Notes under the pieces: generated by a model
The model's input: the letters and a program-made list of their open reading frames with translations, nothing else
Told to the model about the DNA's origin: nothing
Database searches by the model: none
Position numbers and translations under genes: made by a program
Shown: positions 23,825 through 35,422 of the stretch, in pieces
How the letters are laid out: each line of letters opens with the position of its first letter
Position numbering within the stretch: position 1 is the stretch's first letter
Assembly (NCBI GenBank): GCA_947034895.1
Contig: OX344762.1
Span: forward strand, 70,736,981 to 70,800,980
From: Rhytidiadelphus loreus
Taxonomy: Eukaryota > Streptophyta > Bryopsida > Hypnales > Hylocomiaceae
Direction: 5' to 3'
DNA: 64,000 nucleotides

Positions 23825-26800
23825 ATGGAGAGCAAAGGGAAATTGTGTCTGGACAGGCATACTCTCCCCAGCAATCCCTTTACACAGCTTACTTCTGCTA
23901 TCGTGGAGAATCAAGGCAGTGGAGATTTCTCCTCTCAGGATGGATCCCTGCCATCATCTTCCTCAACCTCGTCTGAACGTAACCATACAATCGACTGTGC
24001 TGACGACGTGAGAGCTTTGCTGAAGGATGACGAAGTACGTGCCATGCTGAAGAAGGTGACAGTTAACGAAAGTCTATTGAATAAGGCGATCCTGAGCTTG
24101 GGTGGCGGGGAGAAAGGTCTGAAGAGTTTGATGGGGTATATTATGTTCTGGGTGAAGCAACAACGAGAGAGTAAATCATCTTCTCAGCAACCAGCACCTC
24201 CACCTTCCAATCCAGCGTCGCATTTCTCCACTGCAGGGGATGTGGTTCTTCAGCCGAACTTAGACGCGATTCAGATTCTCAGCAACATTCTGCAGCCCCC
24301 TTCAGCAACGCAGGTTTCTGATCAAGATGTACATCCTTTTCAGCGCTTCAAGTCTCGAAGGCTAATGATGGGGGAACCAGAGATGGATGCTGGACTTGGA
24401 GGTTTAGACACTGGGTTCTGTCCGAGCAGTTTCATCAGTACCCCGGAAGACTATAAGCCTGAGATGGCGAGTCCTGGTATTATGGCTCCATGCATCCCTC
24501 AGCTGAATTATGGAATGCAGCAGCAGCAACCAGTAATTCCCTTTACAGCTGCACACATTGCCATGGCCTCTATGCAGCCGACTCTTGCCATGACCACAAA
24601 AGCGGCACGAAGACACAGAATGGCCCGGCAGAGGCAATCCTTTCATGCACGAGCAGCCAGTCATGCTGCAACAACCCCTGTTTCTTTAGGCGGTGGATCG
24701 ACATGGAATAATGCTGCTGCACCTCCGTTAGTGAAGAATTCAGGGATGCCAGGTGGCCGGACTGCTCCACAAAATGCTCCTGTCACTGCTGCACGGAAGG
24801 TACGGTTCAGTGCTGCTCGGGAATGATCTCTAGCAAATATTGTAGACGCCAACCCAAAACTGATGACTTTGTAAAGGAGATGTACAGTACGTTTGAGAGT
24901 CTCGTTTTGTTTTTGTACTGGAGAGTTTTGAAAGACTCCCAGGGTAGCATCTCATTGACTGTGAGCGTTGAGTTCTCTGAAATGTTGAGATTTGTCAAGC
25001 GACTACTGGTTAATACCTAAGTGCTTGAAAGTAAAAATAGAAAGTCCTCTTTGGAAGCTTGTAGCCACTAATGGTAACTTCCAAAACTTCTTTCTGCTGT
25101 TCAAAAACGTAGGGGATGGTTTCTTCTTCCTCTTTGAATGTTTGTTACCGTCTTTGAAGCAGTCATTCATTTCAACTCATATAAATATAGAAGTGTCCAC
25201 TTCTGGCTATGTAGACACTTTGAGAATTCCCCCTCCAAGTAGCAAATTGCCACTTCCATATCATTTTGGAAGCTTCGAAGAGGGTAACAAAATATATCAA
25301 TAGAATGAAGAAACCATATCCACATTTCTAATCTGAGGAATATGCTTTTAAAGTTGCTATAATCGACTCTTATCTTCTAAAGTGGGCTTTCTATTTTTAG
25401 CTTAGGTGAAATGCACAGTGAATTTAAATCTGTACCCCTTACATGGTTAAAATTTCTTTGGAGTGTGCCCCCATGAGTCTCTTTAATTGTGAGGATATTC
25501 CATATTCCTTCGTTTTTTCTGACGTTTTAAAACTTTTTCAGAGGCGCAATATGGAATCTTTGACTTTACTTCTTCAAAAGGAACTTCGACCGAGTGATGT
25601 CGGTAATCTCGGGCGTATTATAATTCCCAAGGTGAGTTGACTGCCTTTTTTCCACTTGATTGTAGATACTGTTCGAGCCATTTCAATTATCATAGAATTG
25701 TGTGCAATTGGTTACCCGACATTAACTTTCTATTCACCACTCGTGACTCATTTTGTAGAAAGAAGCAGAGCAGTGCATGCCGTCTCTTGCATCACGAGGA
25801 GGTGTCTCCATACAGATGGAAGATTTTGACTCAGGTCATGCCTGGAATCTCAGATACAGGTATGCATCGGTTTGTTTAGTTCCTCATTTTTAATTCTCTT
25901 TATTTCTTATGGTAAGAAGCTTTGGGCAGTAAAAATCTAGAGCTCGTCATTAAGTCGTATATCATCTCTTCTTTTTTGTATTTGCTTTTAGTCCTTTCCC
26001 TATTAGTCGTGATTGGCACCAAGTGCTTTTTTCCATATCCTGGTGTCGTCGTGTTTTGCATGGGGTTCCTCTCGCCTTGGGATTTTTGAGCCATGCTGAT
26101 GGAAGGTGGACTTTTGGATAGTTTCCTAGACCTCGCGGAGTTTTTTTTGCATTTTTGAACTATCTAGAGGTTACGTTTAGAATAAGTTTAGTTATTTCTT
26201 GAGGCGTACGAGGAATTTTTTTCTATAAATTTCCCATCCTTGAATTGCTGTTTGTTGTTGCTTGGTGTTTCTTCCAGTGTAACACCTCCGCCTAAAGTCG
26301 GGTCTTCACCCTTAGTTACTTCGGGTTCTTCATCGTAAGTATGGATATTGTTTATTATGAAGATTTCTTATTAGCTCGCGTGTGCTTCAACTCCTAGATC
26401 CGGTGCTGGTAACAGGGGTGGGGAAACTAAAATTTAAGAGTTAACCTACGGCTGAAGAAAATGAATCCAATGTTCAATATCATCTGCATTATTCTGGGGT
26501 GGTCTGACTCCATCCAAACCGTTAAATAGATGGTCTCCATGCCCCTTGTCTTGGAAGTGCTTAACCTTTTATGGACTTGTTTTTTTTGAGTAGGTTCTGG
26601 CCAAACAACAAAAGTCGGATGTATGTATTGGAGAATACTGGTGAGTATCCTGGACTTGCAATTCATTGAGATTTGTTCATATCTTAATTTCGTTCAACAC
26701 CTCAATTAGAGTTTACGATTTCTCAACTGTTCACATCCAGTTTCTGATTACGATCAAACGACTGTCTTCATGTTTTGCAGGGGAGTTCGTGAAATTACAC

Positions 26801-27435
26801 CGCCTAGTGGAAGGCGATCTAGTCTTAATTTACAGAATTCAGCAAGGGGGTTATGTAAGTTTTTTTGTTTTATTGGGTACAACTCTGATGATTTGATGAG
26901 TAGATGAACATCTTGGAGAGCTGTTAAGTCTTCCTAGCGTAAATGACTTCATCTTGTTGGACAAGTGTCTCCGTGGACCTATGTAAGGCGGAGTATTAAG
27001 ATATCTAAAAAATAACGGGGTTAGTTTGAACTCCCTATTTTTATTGTAAATTTGATGACTGAAATCTGAGCTGTGTATTTGCAGGTTTTGCGAGGAATGA
27101 AGAAGAAAACACAAAGGCTAGACATAGAACCTGTACAGGTTAAATTTGCACACAGCTCGGCTAAAGGTTCCCTAGAGGAACCGACGTCTCTTAAGGAGAA
27201 TGGCACAACACTCGTTCAGCGGCTTTATGGAGGTGGACCTCCAGACAAGGGCGTGAAGGATGAGCCAGTGACATTCGACGACGATCCGTTTTTGAAGGAA
27301 ATGGTGCTGAGCATGGGTCCCTCTTTTGGGTCAGACAGTATTTGCCTTGAAACTTTAGAACGGTTTCCAAGTTTGAACTTGGACTTTCCCCTTGAGGAGA
27401 TCATGGCGGCGTCAAAGACAGAGCCCGAGGGTTAG
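23825..27435 (+). CDS. ABI3: ABI3/VP1-like B3 transcription factor, gene A (six coding exons)
   Basis: Exons: 23825-24799, 25542-25631, 25759-25859, 26594-26640, 26781-26854, 27085-27435; all introns are GT-AG. The product is 545 residues. Domains: B1 at about 64-116 (LNKAILSLGGGEKGLKSLM...WVKQQ), basic B2 at 258-275 (TKAARRHRMARQRQSF), and B3 at 329-437 with SDVGNLGRIIIPK, WNLRYRFWPNNKSRMY, EFVKLHRLVEGD. The tail is acidic (FDDDPF...LDFPLEEIM). In the ABI3/VP1 family, B3 binds RY elements (CATGCA) and B1/B2 work with bZIP factors in abscisic acid and desiccation or seed programmes in the nucleus. The start is chosen because stops lie just upstream and the MESKGK start aligns with MERKGD in gene B. 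The protein is shorter than angiosperm ABI3 (about 720 residues) and lacks its long N-terminal acidic region. Intron positions in B3 match the family. A cassette exon lies in the intron at 25860-26593. Confidence 0.9.
26278..26334 (+). CDS. 57-nt in-frame cassette exon inside the B3 domain of gene A
   Basis: The segment is bounded by 'tttcttccag' and 'gtaagt', both near-perfect splice sites. It is 57 nt, a multiple of three, and fits the phase of the intron it lies in (phase 2), so inclusion keeps the frame. It would change the RY-R-FW junction to RY-S and add VTPPPKVGSSPLVTSGSSS before FWPNNKS. The same exon, also 57 nt and stop-free, is present in gene B at 50518-50574. The sequence just before it ('tctataaatttcccatcctt') is also identical in both genes. 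Whether it is used in transcripts cannot be told from DNA. Confidence 0.7.
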
Positions 27436-28250
27436 ATGACCACCAAAAGGTTGGATCGAAGTCATTCTTTTGTGGTCGGGGTTCAGACAGCTCGCCAGTG
27501 AACCAGAATTCGAACATAAAAGGGTTTCAATGAGGAAAGAAGGAAGGAACTGCTCTTGCAAGCGGGGGGGATTTCAGTTTATAAAGACACAATGTGCAGT
27601 AAGCTATAATTGTTTTCCAGGTGAGTTGTGTTGCAGGACTACTCGTCTAAAAGCTTCTGGAGGCGGGCAGAGATTCTTTATTTCAGAACTTCAAAAGAAG
27701 ATAGTCCTTTGGGATCCCTTTGGTTTCGTTATCTTCAGGATGCACTTGGCACCTTTGAATTGTGGCTTAAATCACATACCCTTCATGGTCTGCGATTTAT
27801 TTGATTTTTCGTTTCAGGAGGATGGATTGGTTGATCCTTCGGTTGACTTTTCTGCTGCCGTTTCATTTGGCTCTGAGCAGATATGTATCCAAGTACAGCA
27901 ACCAACCTTGTTTTGCTTTGAGCAATGAGTTTTTTAGTGTAGCTGCTCCTCGATTTTAGTGCTAGACTCAGTGCTTGAAACTTTACCAAGTAATACCTTG
28001 CACCCGTAAGACTTTAAATATTTGTCTTTGCAGCCCCAGTTGCTGGAATCTACCGTAGATAAGTTCTAAACATTTACAGAACATGGTATTACCATGTTCT
28101 GTTTGGGTATTGGGTATACCCACCCTTTGATATGGCTTATTAGGCGTAGCATACTTTGTAACTACTGTGCTAACTACCAAAGTTACAGTATTTGTAAAAT
28201 AACTAAATTGGTGTAGGAAATATTACTGTTTGCACAAAATTAAAATTTGG
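27436..28250 (+). other. 3' region of gene A
   Basis: Sequence after the stop remains similar to that after gene B for about 400 bp (for example 'gaaagaaggaaggaac' and 'agctataat...tttccag'), which fits a shared 3' untranslated region. A 152-residue open frame (27470-27928) is not kept in gene B. A CATGGTATTACCATG palindrome lies at about 28082-28096. No clear polyadenylation site was fixed. Confidence 0.5.
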
Positions 28251-28299
28251 GTTAACCCTTAAAAAGGATTTTGGGTTAACCCTTAAAAGGATTTTATGG
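28249..28299 (+). repeat. Two tandem copies of a 24-26-bp word with TTAACCCTTAAA
   Basis: 'gggttaacccttaaa' + 'aaggatttt' occurs twice back to back just downstream of gene A. Confidence 0.8.
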
Positions 28300-30410
28300 C
28301 CACCAGGTGGCTTTTGCAACTACATTAGTAGAAAATTCGAAATATGAATTTCACTAGCAATCTGTGGAAAACAAAAAGTTCCTAGATGATTTTTTCTTTT
28401 GAATGTATTGGTGCAATTTTAAAAAATGATTGAATGGGAGGTTTTGGAGAATGGGAGAAAGAGCTTTGGGTTGCCACTTCACATCCTTGTGTCTTTTTTT
28501 TCTCATTTCAAAATGATTTGAAAGAAATTATGCATCAAAAGTATAATGATATGTATTTGTAAGGAAAAAAGTTTGAGTTTTTGGACTTGATTTTAGTGTG
28601 CATACAAAGTACTACCTAATTGAACATTTTTCATCAATTTTGTCAATTGTGGTATTTTTTGAAAAATTGTGCAATTTTGTTGGATTTTATTCCATAAGAT
28701 GTATAGAAGACTTCTTTTATTTCAACAATGGAGTTCATCAAATGAGGAATTATGGTTGTTTCAAAAGCTAGTCAAGAAAAGAAGCACTATGAAAAGAAGA
28801 CCTATACTCAAATATCCCTACATCATTAGGAGTTAGTTGAATCAACCTTTGCACTTTGTTCCTAATGCAAATACTAGAATTTATTATGTTCCAGGGTTGT
28901 TTGGATCACACCTTTAGGAATTAGGGGAACCAACCTATACACATTGTCCCAATGCAAATACTATAATTTATTATATATAAAGGTTGTTTGGATCTCATGT
29001 GTATCTTGTTATCCACATTAAATATGGTATTTATTATTTTTAGTGTATTTTCGATTATTGGATTTAAAAAAAAATTATATTGCTATTGATGTCATGGAAT
29101 AAGCCAACATCTAAAGTAACTTCATCCAACTACATCTAAATAAGCAATTAAGCATTATTATTCTTGAATTGCCTAATTTTGGTTGGATTTTCCAAATTCT
29201 CGTCATGTGCATTTTTTGGACATTGTATTACAAAACCACAAATTTTGAAAGTATTAACAATTATTGTATCTAAATAAAATCCCCAAGCTTTCATGAATGG
29301 CTTTTATAATAGAGGAAATACATTTTAGGCAAGATTCTATGGATGTTATATTTTGAAAGGGGTCACAATTGGAAGCAATTATTTTACTTAGTCACTCTAC
29401 CCAATTTATTTGGTCTATGCAATCTTCTTGCCATTGTCTCTTGAATATGTACAATATCCTTGAATTATAAAATTCATGTGGCATCTATGAAATTCATCAT
29501 ACCGTTTTCCTCAATAAACATTTACTATATTCCAATTATATTGTGAAACTTGAAATCCTCTTCCTATTGTGACTTGACATAAATGACAATTTTATCATCA
29601 ACCTACATCACCTCAAATCTATCCCATGACTAAGGTAGTTACTAAAATACTCTAATTATTAGACCAATATTGTAAACCTATCTTGTATCCAAGGTGTCAC
29701 CAAAATACTCAAATTATTGGACCAATGTTGTAGCTTCTCTAAGAGTGCAACCTTCCTCGTGGTCGTTGTGACCATCAAATTGGTCACAACAACTAGTGCA
29801 AATAGACCTTCACATTTCTTCTATTGTTTATCCACCTCCTTGGCCACCGAGAATGCTGTTACGCGAGCGCGGAGCGAGGAGTATGGATTTATGAGTGTAG
29901 ATTTGGAATATTGAAATTTTGCGTAGTAAAATGTGGACAAAATTTAGGGTTTAGGGAATGAAATTTTCAAAAGATTGGATGAAAGTAGTTGAAAAAATGA
30001 AGGAATTGGATGACCTAGATGAAAAGGGACGACGTATTGGATTAAAAAATGGATGTAAAAAAAGATGCAAACATGGATGAGACATTTGATGAAACAATTC
30101 CATGTAAAAATTGGATGAAAAAATTGGATGAAATTTATGGATGGAACAATGGAGGAAAAATTAGGAGGAAAAACAAGTGTGAGAAAAATGAATGGAAAAA
30201 GATTACAGTGGATGATGAAAATGATTGATAATAGAGTGAGAAAAACAGGTGAAGGACTATTGAAGAAAAGGAAGATAAAGGGTGTAGGGTGAAGATGGAA
30301 AAACTATAATATTCAAGTTAAAATGTTCCAATATAAAAAGGGATAGCTTATAACGAATCTACTTTTCTATGATTGTTGCTTCACAATTGGTTGGTGAGGT
30401 GATCTAAAGT
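28300..30410. other. AT-rich intergenic DNA
   Basis: No gene recognised. From 29960 to 30300 the strand is purine-rich with many 'ggatgaaa' words, a simple-sequence field. Confidence 0.5.
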
Positions 30411-30661
30411 CAATACATCCTCAATGTTTGTTCATTTAAACCCTCCATTTGGCGGTCTGGACATTTGTTCCCCCCATGTGTGCTTGAGAAGGTGAGGTCC
30501 CCGCTCGCTTGCGCAAAGGCGGACGACAACCCAAGCTCTTGCCCCCTTGCAAGTAGTGGGAGGGGGGAGAACTGTCCTCTACCCCAATTGCAATGGGGCT
30601 CAACCGCTTCAATCCCCCTTCGTGCATCGGGTCTCAATGGCCCGAGCCTTATGAGCTCCCA
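30411..30661. other. GC-rich block of unknown origin
   Basis: A 250-bp stretch of over 50% GC in very AT-rich DNA, open in several frames on both strands (for example 30410-30670 minus, 86 residues) but with no recognised motif. It ends exactly where the L2 LTR-like homology starts, so it may belong to that element or to its insertion site. Confidence 0.35.
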
Positions 30662-32411
30662 ATTCCTCACTTGGGATTTATAGTTTTTTATTTATTAGAT
30701 TATTACAATTTAAGTCATAATATAATACAAAAAGCCCCCCAAAGAGTGTAGAACCAAAATGGATATGTTACATGCCAAAATAGCATTTGGTCATGAATAG
30801 ACTTTTATCTTTAGAACAATCCCAAAATCCACTTGTAACTAGGTTAGAACCACGAAGTAGTAGAAATCAACAGGCTTGAAGGAATTTATTCAAAATAGCC
30901 TGAAATCCAGTGCATGTGACCATGCTTGGCTAAATTGGTCTAATGAGAGATAGAGAGATCCCTATATAAATATCCAAAGATAGATTTCAATTTTTCCATC
31001 CCATCAATGAAATATTAAAAAATCCAATTGTTAACATGCAAGAGTCACTTTCTCAAGACGGGCTAGTAGAAGAATCTATAGCCATTGAATAGTGCTCTAG
31101 AGTCGGATACATTCCAGGAAGTCATAAGCAAAATCCGTTCGCAAAGATTTCTTTGCATGGGAAAGATTCCTTGACTATTGGTAATTCAAGGGAGGCCGTT
31201 TTTTCCCTCCCTGCCAATGCGTATAAGACAGATACAAGAGCTTGCACACCTCTTGGAAAGTTCTATGAGAGGATCCCCAAGAAGTTTTGGAATTTTCTAA
31301 CTTGTAGAGATGCCATTTCTAGACAGTCAACCGCTTGAACCCACAAGGGAAAATTCATGGAAAATTCCCAAATTGAGGTAAAATCTCACTAAAATATAGG
31401 TTATCTTTTTTTATGTTAATAATGTGCCCTGACAAATTTCAAAGTATTTTGATAGTGGGAGGTGTCCGAATTACCAGCATTCTTCTAAATATCAAATATG
31501 ATAGGATTTACGTGGAGTTGACTGGTGTCCCGGGAGCACATGGAGTTGGAACAAAGTTAACAAGAAGTCTTTTCTTACTTTCTAGAGCCTTCCACACAAC
31601 CCTAGCTAGTCCCCCTTGTTAAAAATGGTAACCTCTGAAAGTTAGATTTTTTTACCTTTTATTGAGTCTCATTGGCACTAGTTGTCGATGAGTTTTTTGA
31701 GAGGGAAATAGGAATAAAGGGTACTTCTAGACTAAAAATGGACATTTGAAGCCAATGGAGCAATCAGTTTGTGATTTGGAGTTAAATTCCAAAATTTAGA
31801 GTTTTGGACCAGTGTAAAAAACCTAAAAGAGATGAAAATCCTAAAAGATAAGGATGAAAATCTAAAGTGATAGGATTACTTAGGTTAGAAAGAGAGGAAG
31901 TGGGTGTCCCGGGAGAGTATAAAAGGGTACTCTTCTTCCTCTCAAACAACCCCCATTCTTGTACTTGGGTCCACCTTATATTAGAGATTTTGGCTTTTTA
32001 AAGCCAAAAACCTTGAGCAGTGTTTCTAGGTTCTTTTCGAGTCATTATTGTTGTTTTTGTGGGTTGTAGCAGACCTTGGGGGGTCCTTCTACACCTTATT
32101 GTTACCTTGGCTCTAGTATCTGCACCCTTGAATGTGAGTATTGTGTTTAAGTGGTCCATTCACTTTCTTGTAGTCTTCATACTTTGTACTAACCCTAGAG
32201 CTTCTCTCCACCATACTTTGGAAATGTCGCTTTGGAGGGCCTCTAACTTCAAATTTTGATTACAAGTCTCATATTAACCACCTTGTTACTAACTTCCTTG
32301 TCACTAATCCAAGGTCCTACGTGTGTCTTGGAAATGTTTTAGTCAACTCACCTCATCTTAGTTTTGTAAGTAGCGTGTTGGTCCTCATGAAGGTGACAAA
32401 ACTCTACCTTT
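30662..32411 (+). mobile_element. LTR-like retroelement fragment with promoter, copy L2
   Basis: This block is homologous, in opposite orientation, to 55160-57024. Shared landmarks are 'aaagccccccaaagagtgta' (30730), 'gtggagttgactggtgtccc' (31511), 'agactaaaaatgga' (31728), and a TATA box with GC-rich flanks (31918-31925). It carries no gag or pol frame. The CACTA element at 32412 interrupts or abuts its right side. Confidence 0.6.
31918..31925 (+). promoter_or_regulatory. TATA box of the L2 fragment
   Basis: TATAAAAG preceded by 'gtcccgggagag' and followed about 30 bp later by a pyrimidine-rich start region. The arrangement is kept in inverted orientation at 55759-55767. Confidence 0.55.
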
Positions 32412-32657
32412 CACTACAACAAAAGCAGTGTTTTATGATTGCAAAAAACGACTGCAGTGAGTCGTAAAATCAAAAAATATGACTCGCGTAGAAATCATTG
32501 TAGACGACTCGGAATATGACTGACTATAATCATTTAGAAGCAGTCGCTTCAGACATAAGTCATATTGGCTCTCATATAAGTTCATAGTATGTTAATAAAG
32601 CCTATATTTTGACTTTCTTTGACTTTTTCTTGAGTTGCTCAGGTAAATGAAAAAATC

Positions 32658-33082
32658 CTACGTGGAATATAATTGCGGTCAGTCATATTTTTTATTACTA
32701 TGAAATATGACTGCATTGAGTCATATTTTTTGATGACGTGGAATATGACTGTGGTGAGTCATATTTTTTGTTATTATGGAATATAACTGCGGTGAGTCAT
32801 ATTTTTTGATGATGTGGAATATAATTGCGGTGAGTCATATTTTGCAATCATGTGGAATATGACTGCGGTGAGTCATATTTTGCAGTCATGTGAAATATGA
32901 CTACGATGAGTCATATTCTGCAGTCATGTAAAACATGACTACGGTGAGTCATATTTTTTGATGATTTGTAAAACAACTCTTTTCAGTCATATTTTTTGAT
33001 GATTTGTAAAACGACTCTTCTCAGTCATATTTTTTAATGATTTGTAAAACGACTCTTCTCAGTCATATTTTTTAGTCATATT
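32658..33082 (+). repeat. 38-bp minisatellite, about 11 units, rich in TGAGTCA
   Basis: Units follow 'ggaatatgactgcggtgagt' + 'catattttttgatgatgt'. The first eight keep TGAGTCATA or TCAGTCATA; the last three have a changed first half (aaaacgactcttctcagtc). It lies in the subterminal part of a CACTA element, where transposase-binding repeats are expected. Confidence 0.9.
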
Positions 33083-34044
33083 GAGAGCACCTAGTCATTT
33101 TTTGGAAATTATTATAATCATTTTGTGACTCCAAGTAGTCATTTTTTTATTGATATGTATTTTGAACTATGAATTGAACAAATCATACAACGGTTGTAGG
33201 ATACCTAAACATATTTGCAATCATACATTAAAATGATTTAACAACTGAATAAAAGATTTCATATAGTTAAAAACAAATACATATGATCTTAAAGATATAC
33301 AAAAAACAATTATATTGGAGAGGGAATATGTAAGAAGGAATGTGACTCCTTTCAATGACATTTATAATTTACTAGTCACAAATATAAAATATGTATATCA
33401 CAATGAATTATTTACACAAGTCAATAGAGACTATATTTCTTACAATAATATGAAGTGAGTTGCAAGTAGCCTCCAATGATTTTGTTCTAATTTTGTTGCT
33501 TGCATATACAATTAAAGAAATAGGAGGTTAATTTTTTATGAACATACAACAAAGCTCAATCTTCAAAAGTTTACAACAATAGAAAATATGTAATACAAAT
33601 TTAGGATAAGAAAAAAAACAATGGTGATGCAAAGAACAAGAAGAAAAAAGGCAACAAGTGCTAAAAGATAACAACAAATACAAATAAGATGCACAAGAAA
33701 CAACAAGGAACAACTACTGAGAGGTAACAAGAAACAACAAAAAAGAGTTAAGATGCAACAAAAAGAAACAAGAAAGAAAAAGAGAGAACAAAAACTAAGA
33801 AATAAGAAATAAGAAGAAGAAATAATTAAGATGCAAGAAAAAAAACAAGAAGCAAGAGTGAAGATGCAACAAAAGACAACAACTAAGAAGCAAAAGTGAA
33901 TTCAAGATGCAACAAAACACAACAATTAAGAAACAAAAATGAACTCAAAATGCAACAAAATACAACAACTAAAAAACAAGAGTGAATTCAAAGAGACAAG
34001 AGACAACAAAAGGTAAGGAAGAAAAGTCAAAAGAAGTAGTGGCT

Positions 34045-34165
34045 ATGATTTGAAAACCCTAAAAAAATGACAGCTAGGGTTTCAAAACCCTAAAAAGTGG
34101 TGGCTAGAGTTTCAAAACCCTTAAAAAGTAGTGATTAGGTTTCAAAATTTTAAACAATAGCTTGT
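34045..34165 (+). repeat. Tandem units with telobox-like AAACCCTAA words, copy 1
   Basis: Three to four units of about 34 bp of the form 'tagggtttcaaaaccctaaa' plus 'aagtgg'. Each holds inverted AGGGTTT and AAACCCTAA words. The same array occurs at 57805-57920 in the second CACTA copy. Confidence 0.8.
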
Positions 34166-34472
34166 TTGTATATTTTTTGACTGCCCATATTTTTCTTAGG
34201 TTGCCCAAAAACAAAAAAATGTTACTACCATGAAAATATGACTAATAATATAACTCAATGTTTTCAAACGAGTTCCCTATGAAATGTTTTGGTGTTCCTA
34301 ACAAACGTATAATATACGCCCGTGAAGTACTAGGCCCAAAAACGACTGGCAGTCATATTTTGCAGTCATATTTCTCCCCAAGGTATTGACCTCCAAGAAT
34401 ATGACTAAGAGTAGTCGCCAATCATCCTCAGTTATATTTTTGCAGTCATAAAACACTGCCATTGTTCTAGTG

Positions 34473-35422
34473 CATCACCCCCTAAACCGGATATGAATCT
34501 CTAGTAAGGATTTCCGATCCAAATTTTGGGGTAACTTAAACAAAACCAAAAATTCACGTTGTGACAAGGCATTAGATATTGTTGAGGTAGGTTTATTCTT
34601 TCAGTTTATCCTCACACCTCATGGCAATAGTTACCACGCATTATAGAAATTTCCAGTACATCATGGGATTATCAAACATAGCTAGTACAATCAATGGCAC
34701 ACATCCCTCTGACGTGCTATCTGAGTAATGATGCACTCTCTTATCTTGAGATTTTTTTAATTAAAAGAAAATTTATAGTATTGTTTTACAAGCAGTGTAT
34801 GATACAAATAGGATGTTTTGGAATGTTTGTATGGGCCAACTCAGAAGTGTGCATGATGCAAGTCAATTTGTTGTATTTTACTTTGCTACTCGATTAGTTA
34901 GAATAAGACAAATTTTAGTAACACTAGTCATCCGTTTGAGTAGAATGGATTTAAGGTCATATTTGATCGATAGTACAACTAACCCAAGTAGACCATATAT
35001 GCAAAAAAAATTCAAATTGGGTGATTCAACAATGGTTGATCAAATTAGGTATGTTTTTTTTTTCAAATGCTTTTAAATTAATTATGAAGTTAAATAGGCC
35101 ATAGGCCTATCAAATTCTTAAGTGTCTCTTTTCTACACTTGATGAATTTTAGTTGCCACAGGACAAGAGATAGTGAATAATACCCAGCCACCTAGGTAGG
35201 ACAACAATACCCTCATGATGTGGAATAAATGCGTTAGGCTTACCTAAGGTCTTGGCGTAGCCGATCTATCGTTGTAGGGGTTAAAGTTATAGTTTGAAGT
35301 TTAGGTCGACACCTAATAGATGACATAATAGCATTGTTTTGTAAAAGAATGCCTCTACGTTTTGTCACTTATTTTTCAATCATGAGTGGTAACTTAGAAG
35401 GGCAACTAGAAAAAACACCTAA
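34473..35422. other. Intergenic DNA
   Basis: A 93-residue open frame (34795-35076 plus) has no recognised motif. Nothing else is supported. Confidence 0.45.

Larger units (their letters stand above)
32412..34472. mobile_element. CACTA element of 2.06 kb, copy 1
   Basis: The left end CACTACAACAAAAGCAGTG and right end (reverse complement CACTAGAACAATGGCAGTG) form an inverted repeat that extends over TTTTATGA(T/C)TGC. The element carries a 38-bp minisatellite near its left end and a purine-rich, acaacaa-type low-complexity interior (33540-34040). The flanking trinucleotides TTT and CAT do not match, so no target duplication is visible. No transposase frame is present. A second copy of the right half lies at 57030-59836. 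Confidence 0.85.

Noticed and set aside
27470..27928. 152-residue plus frame after gene A
   Set aside because: The similar sequence after gene B is interrupted, so it is treated as 3' untranslated sequence.
32658..33082. 38-bp units resembling a CRISPR array
   Set aside because: Continuous degenerate tandem units without spacers, inside a CACTA element.
32412..34472. A target duplication for the 2-kb CACTA element
   Set aside because: The flanking triplets TTT and CAT differ, so none is claimed.
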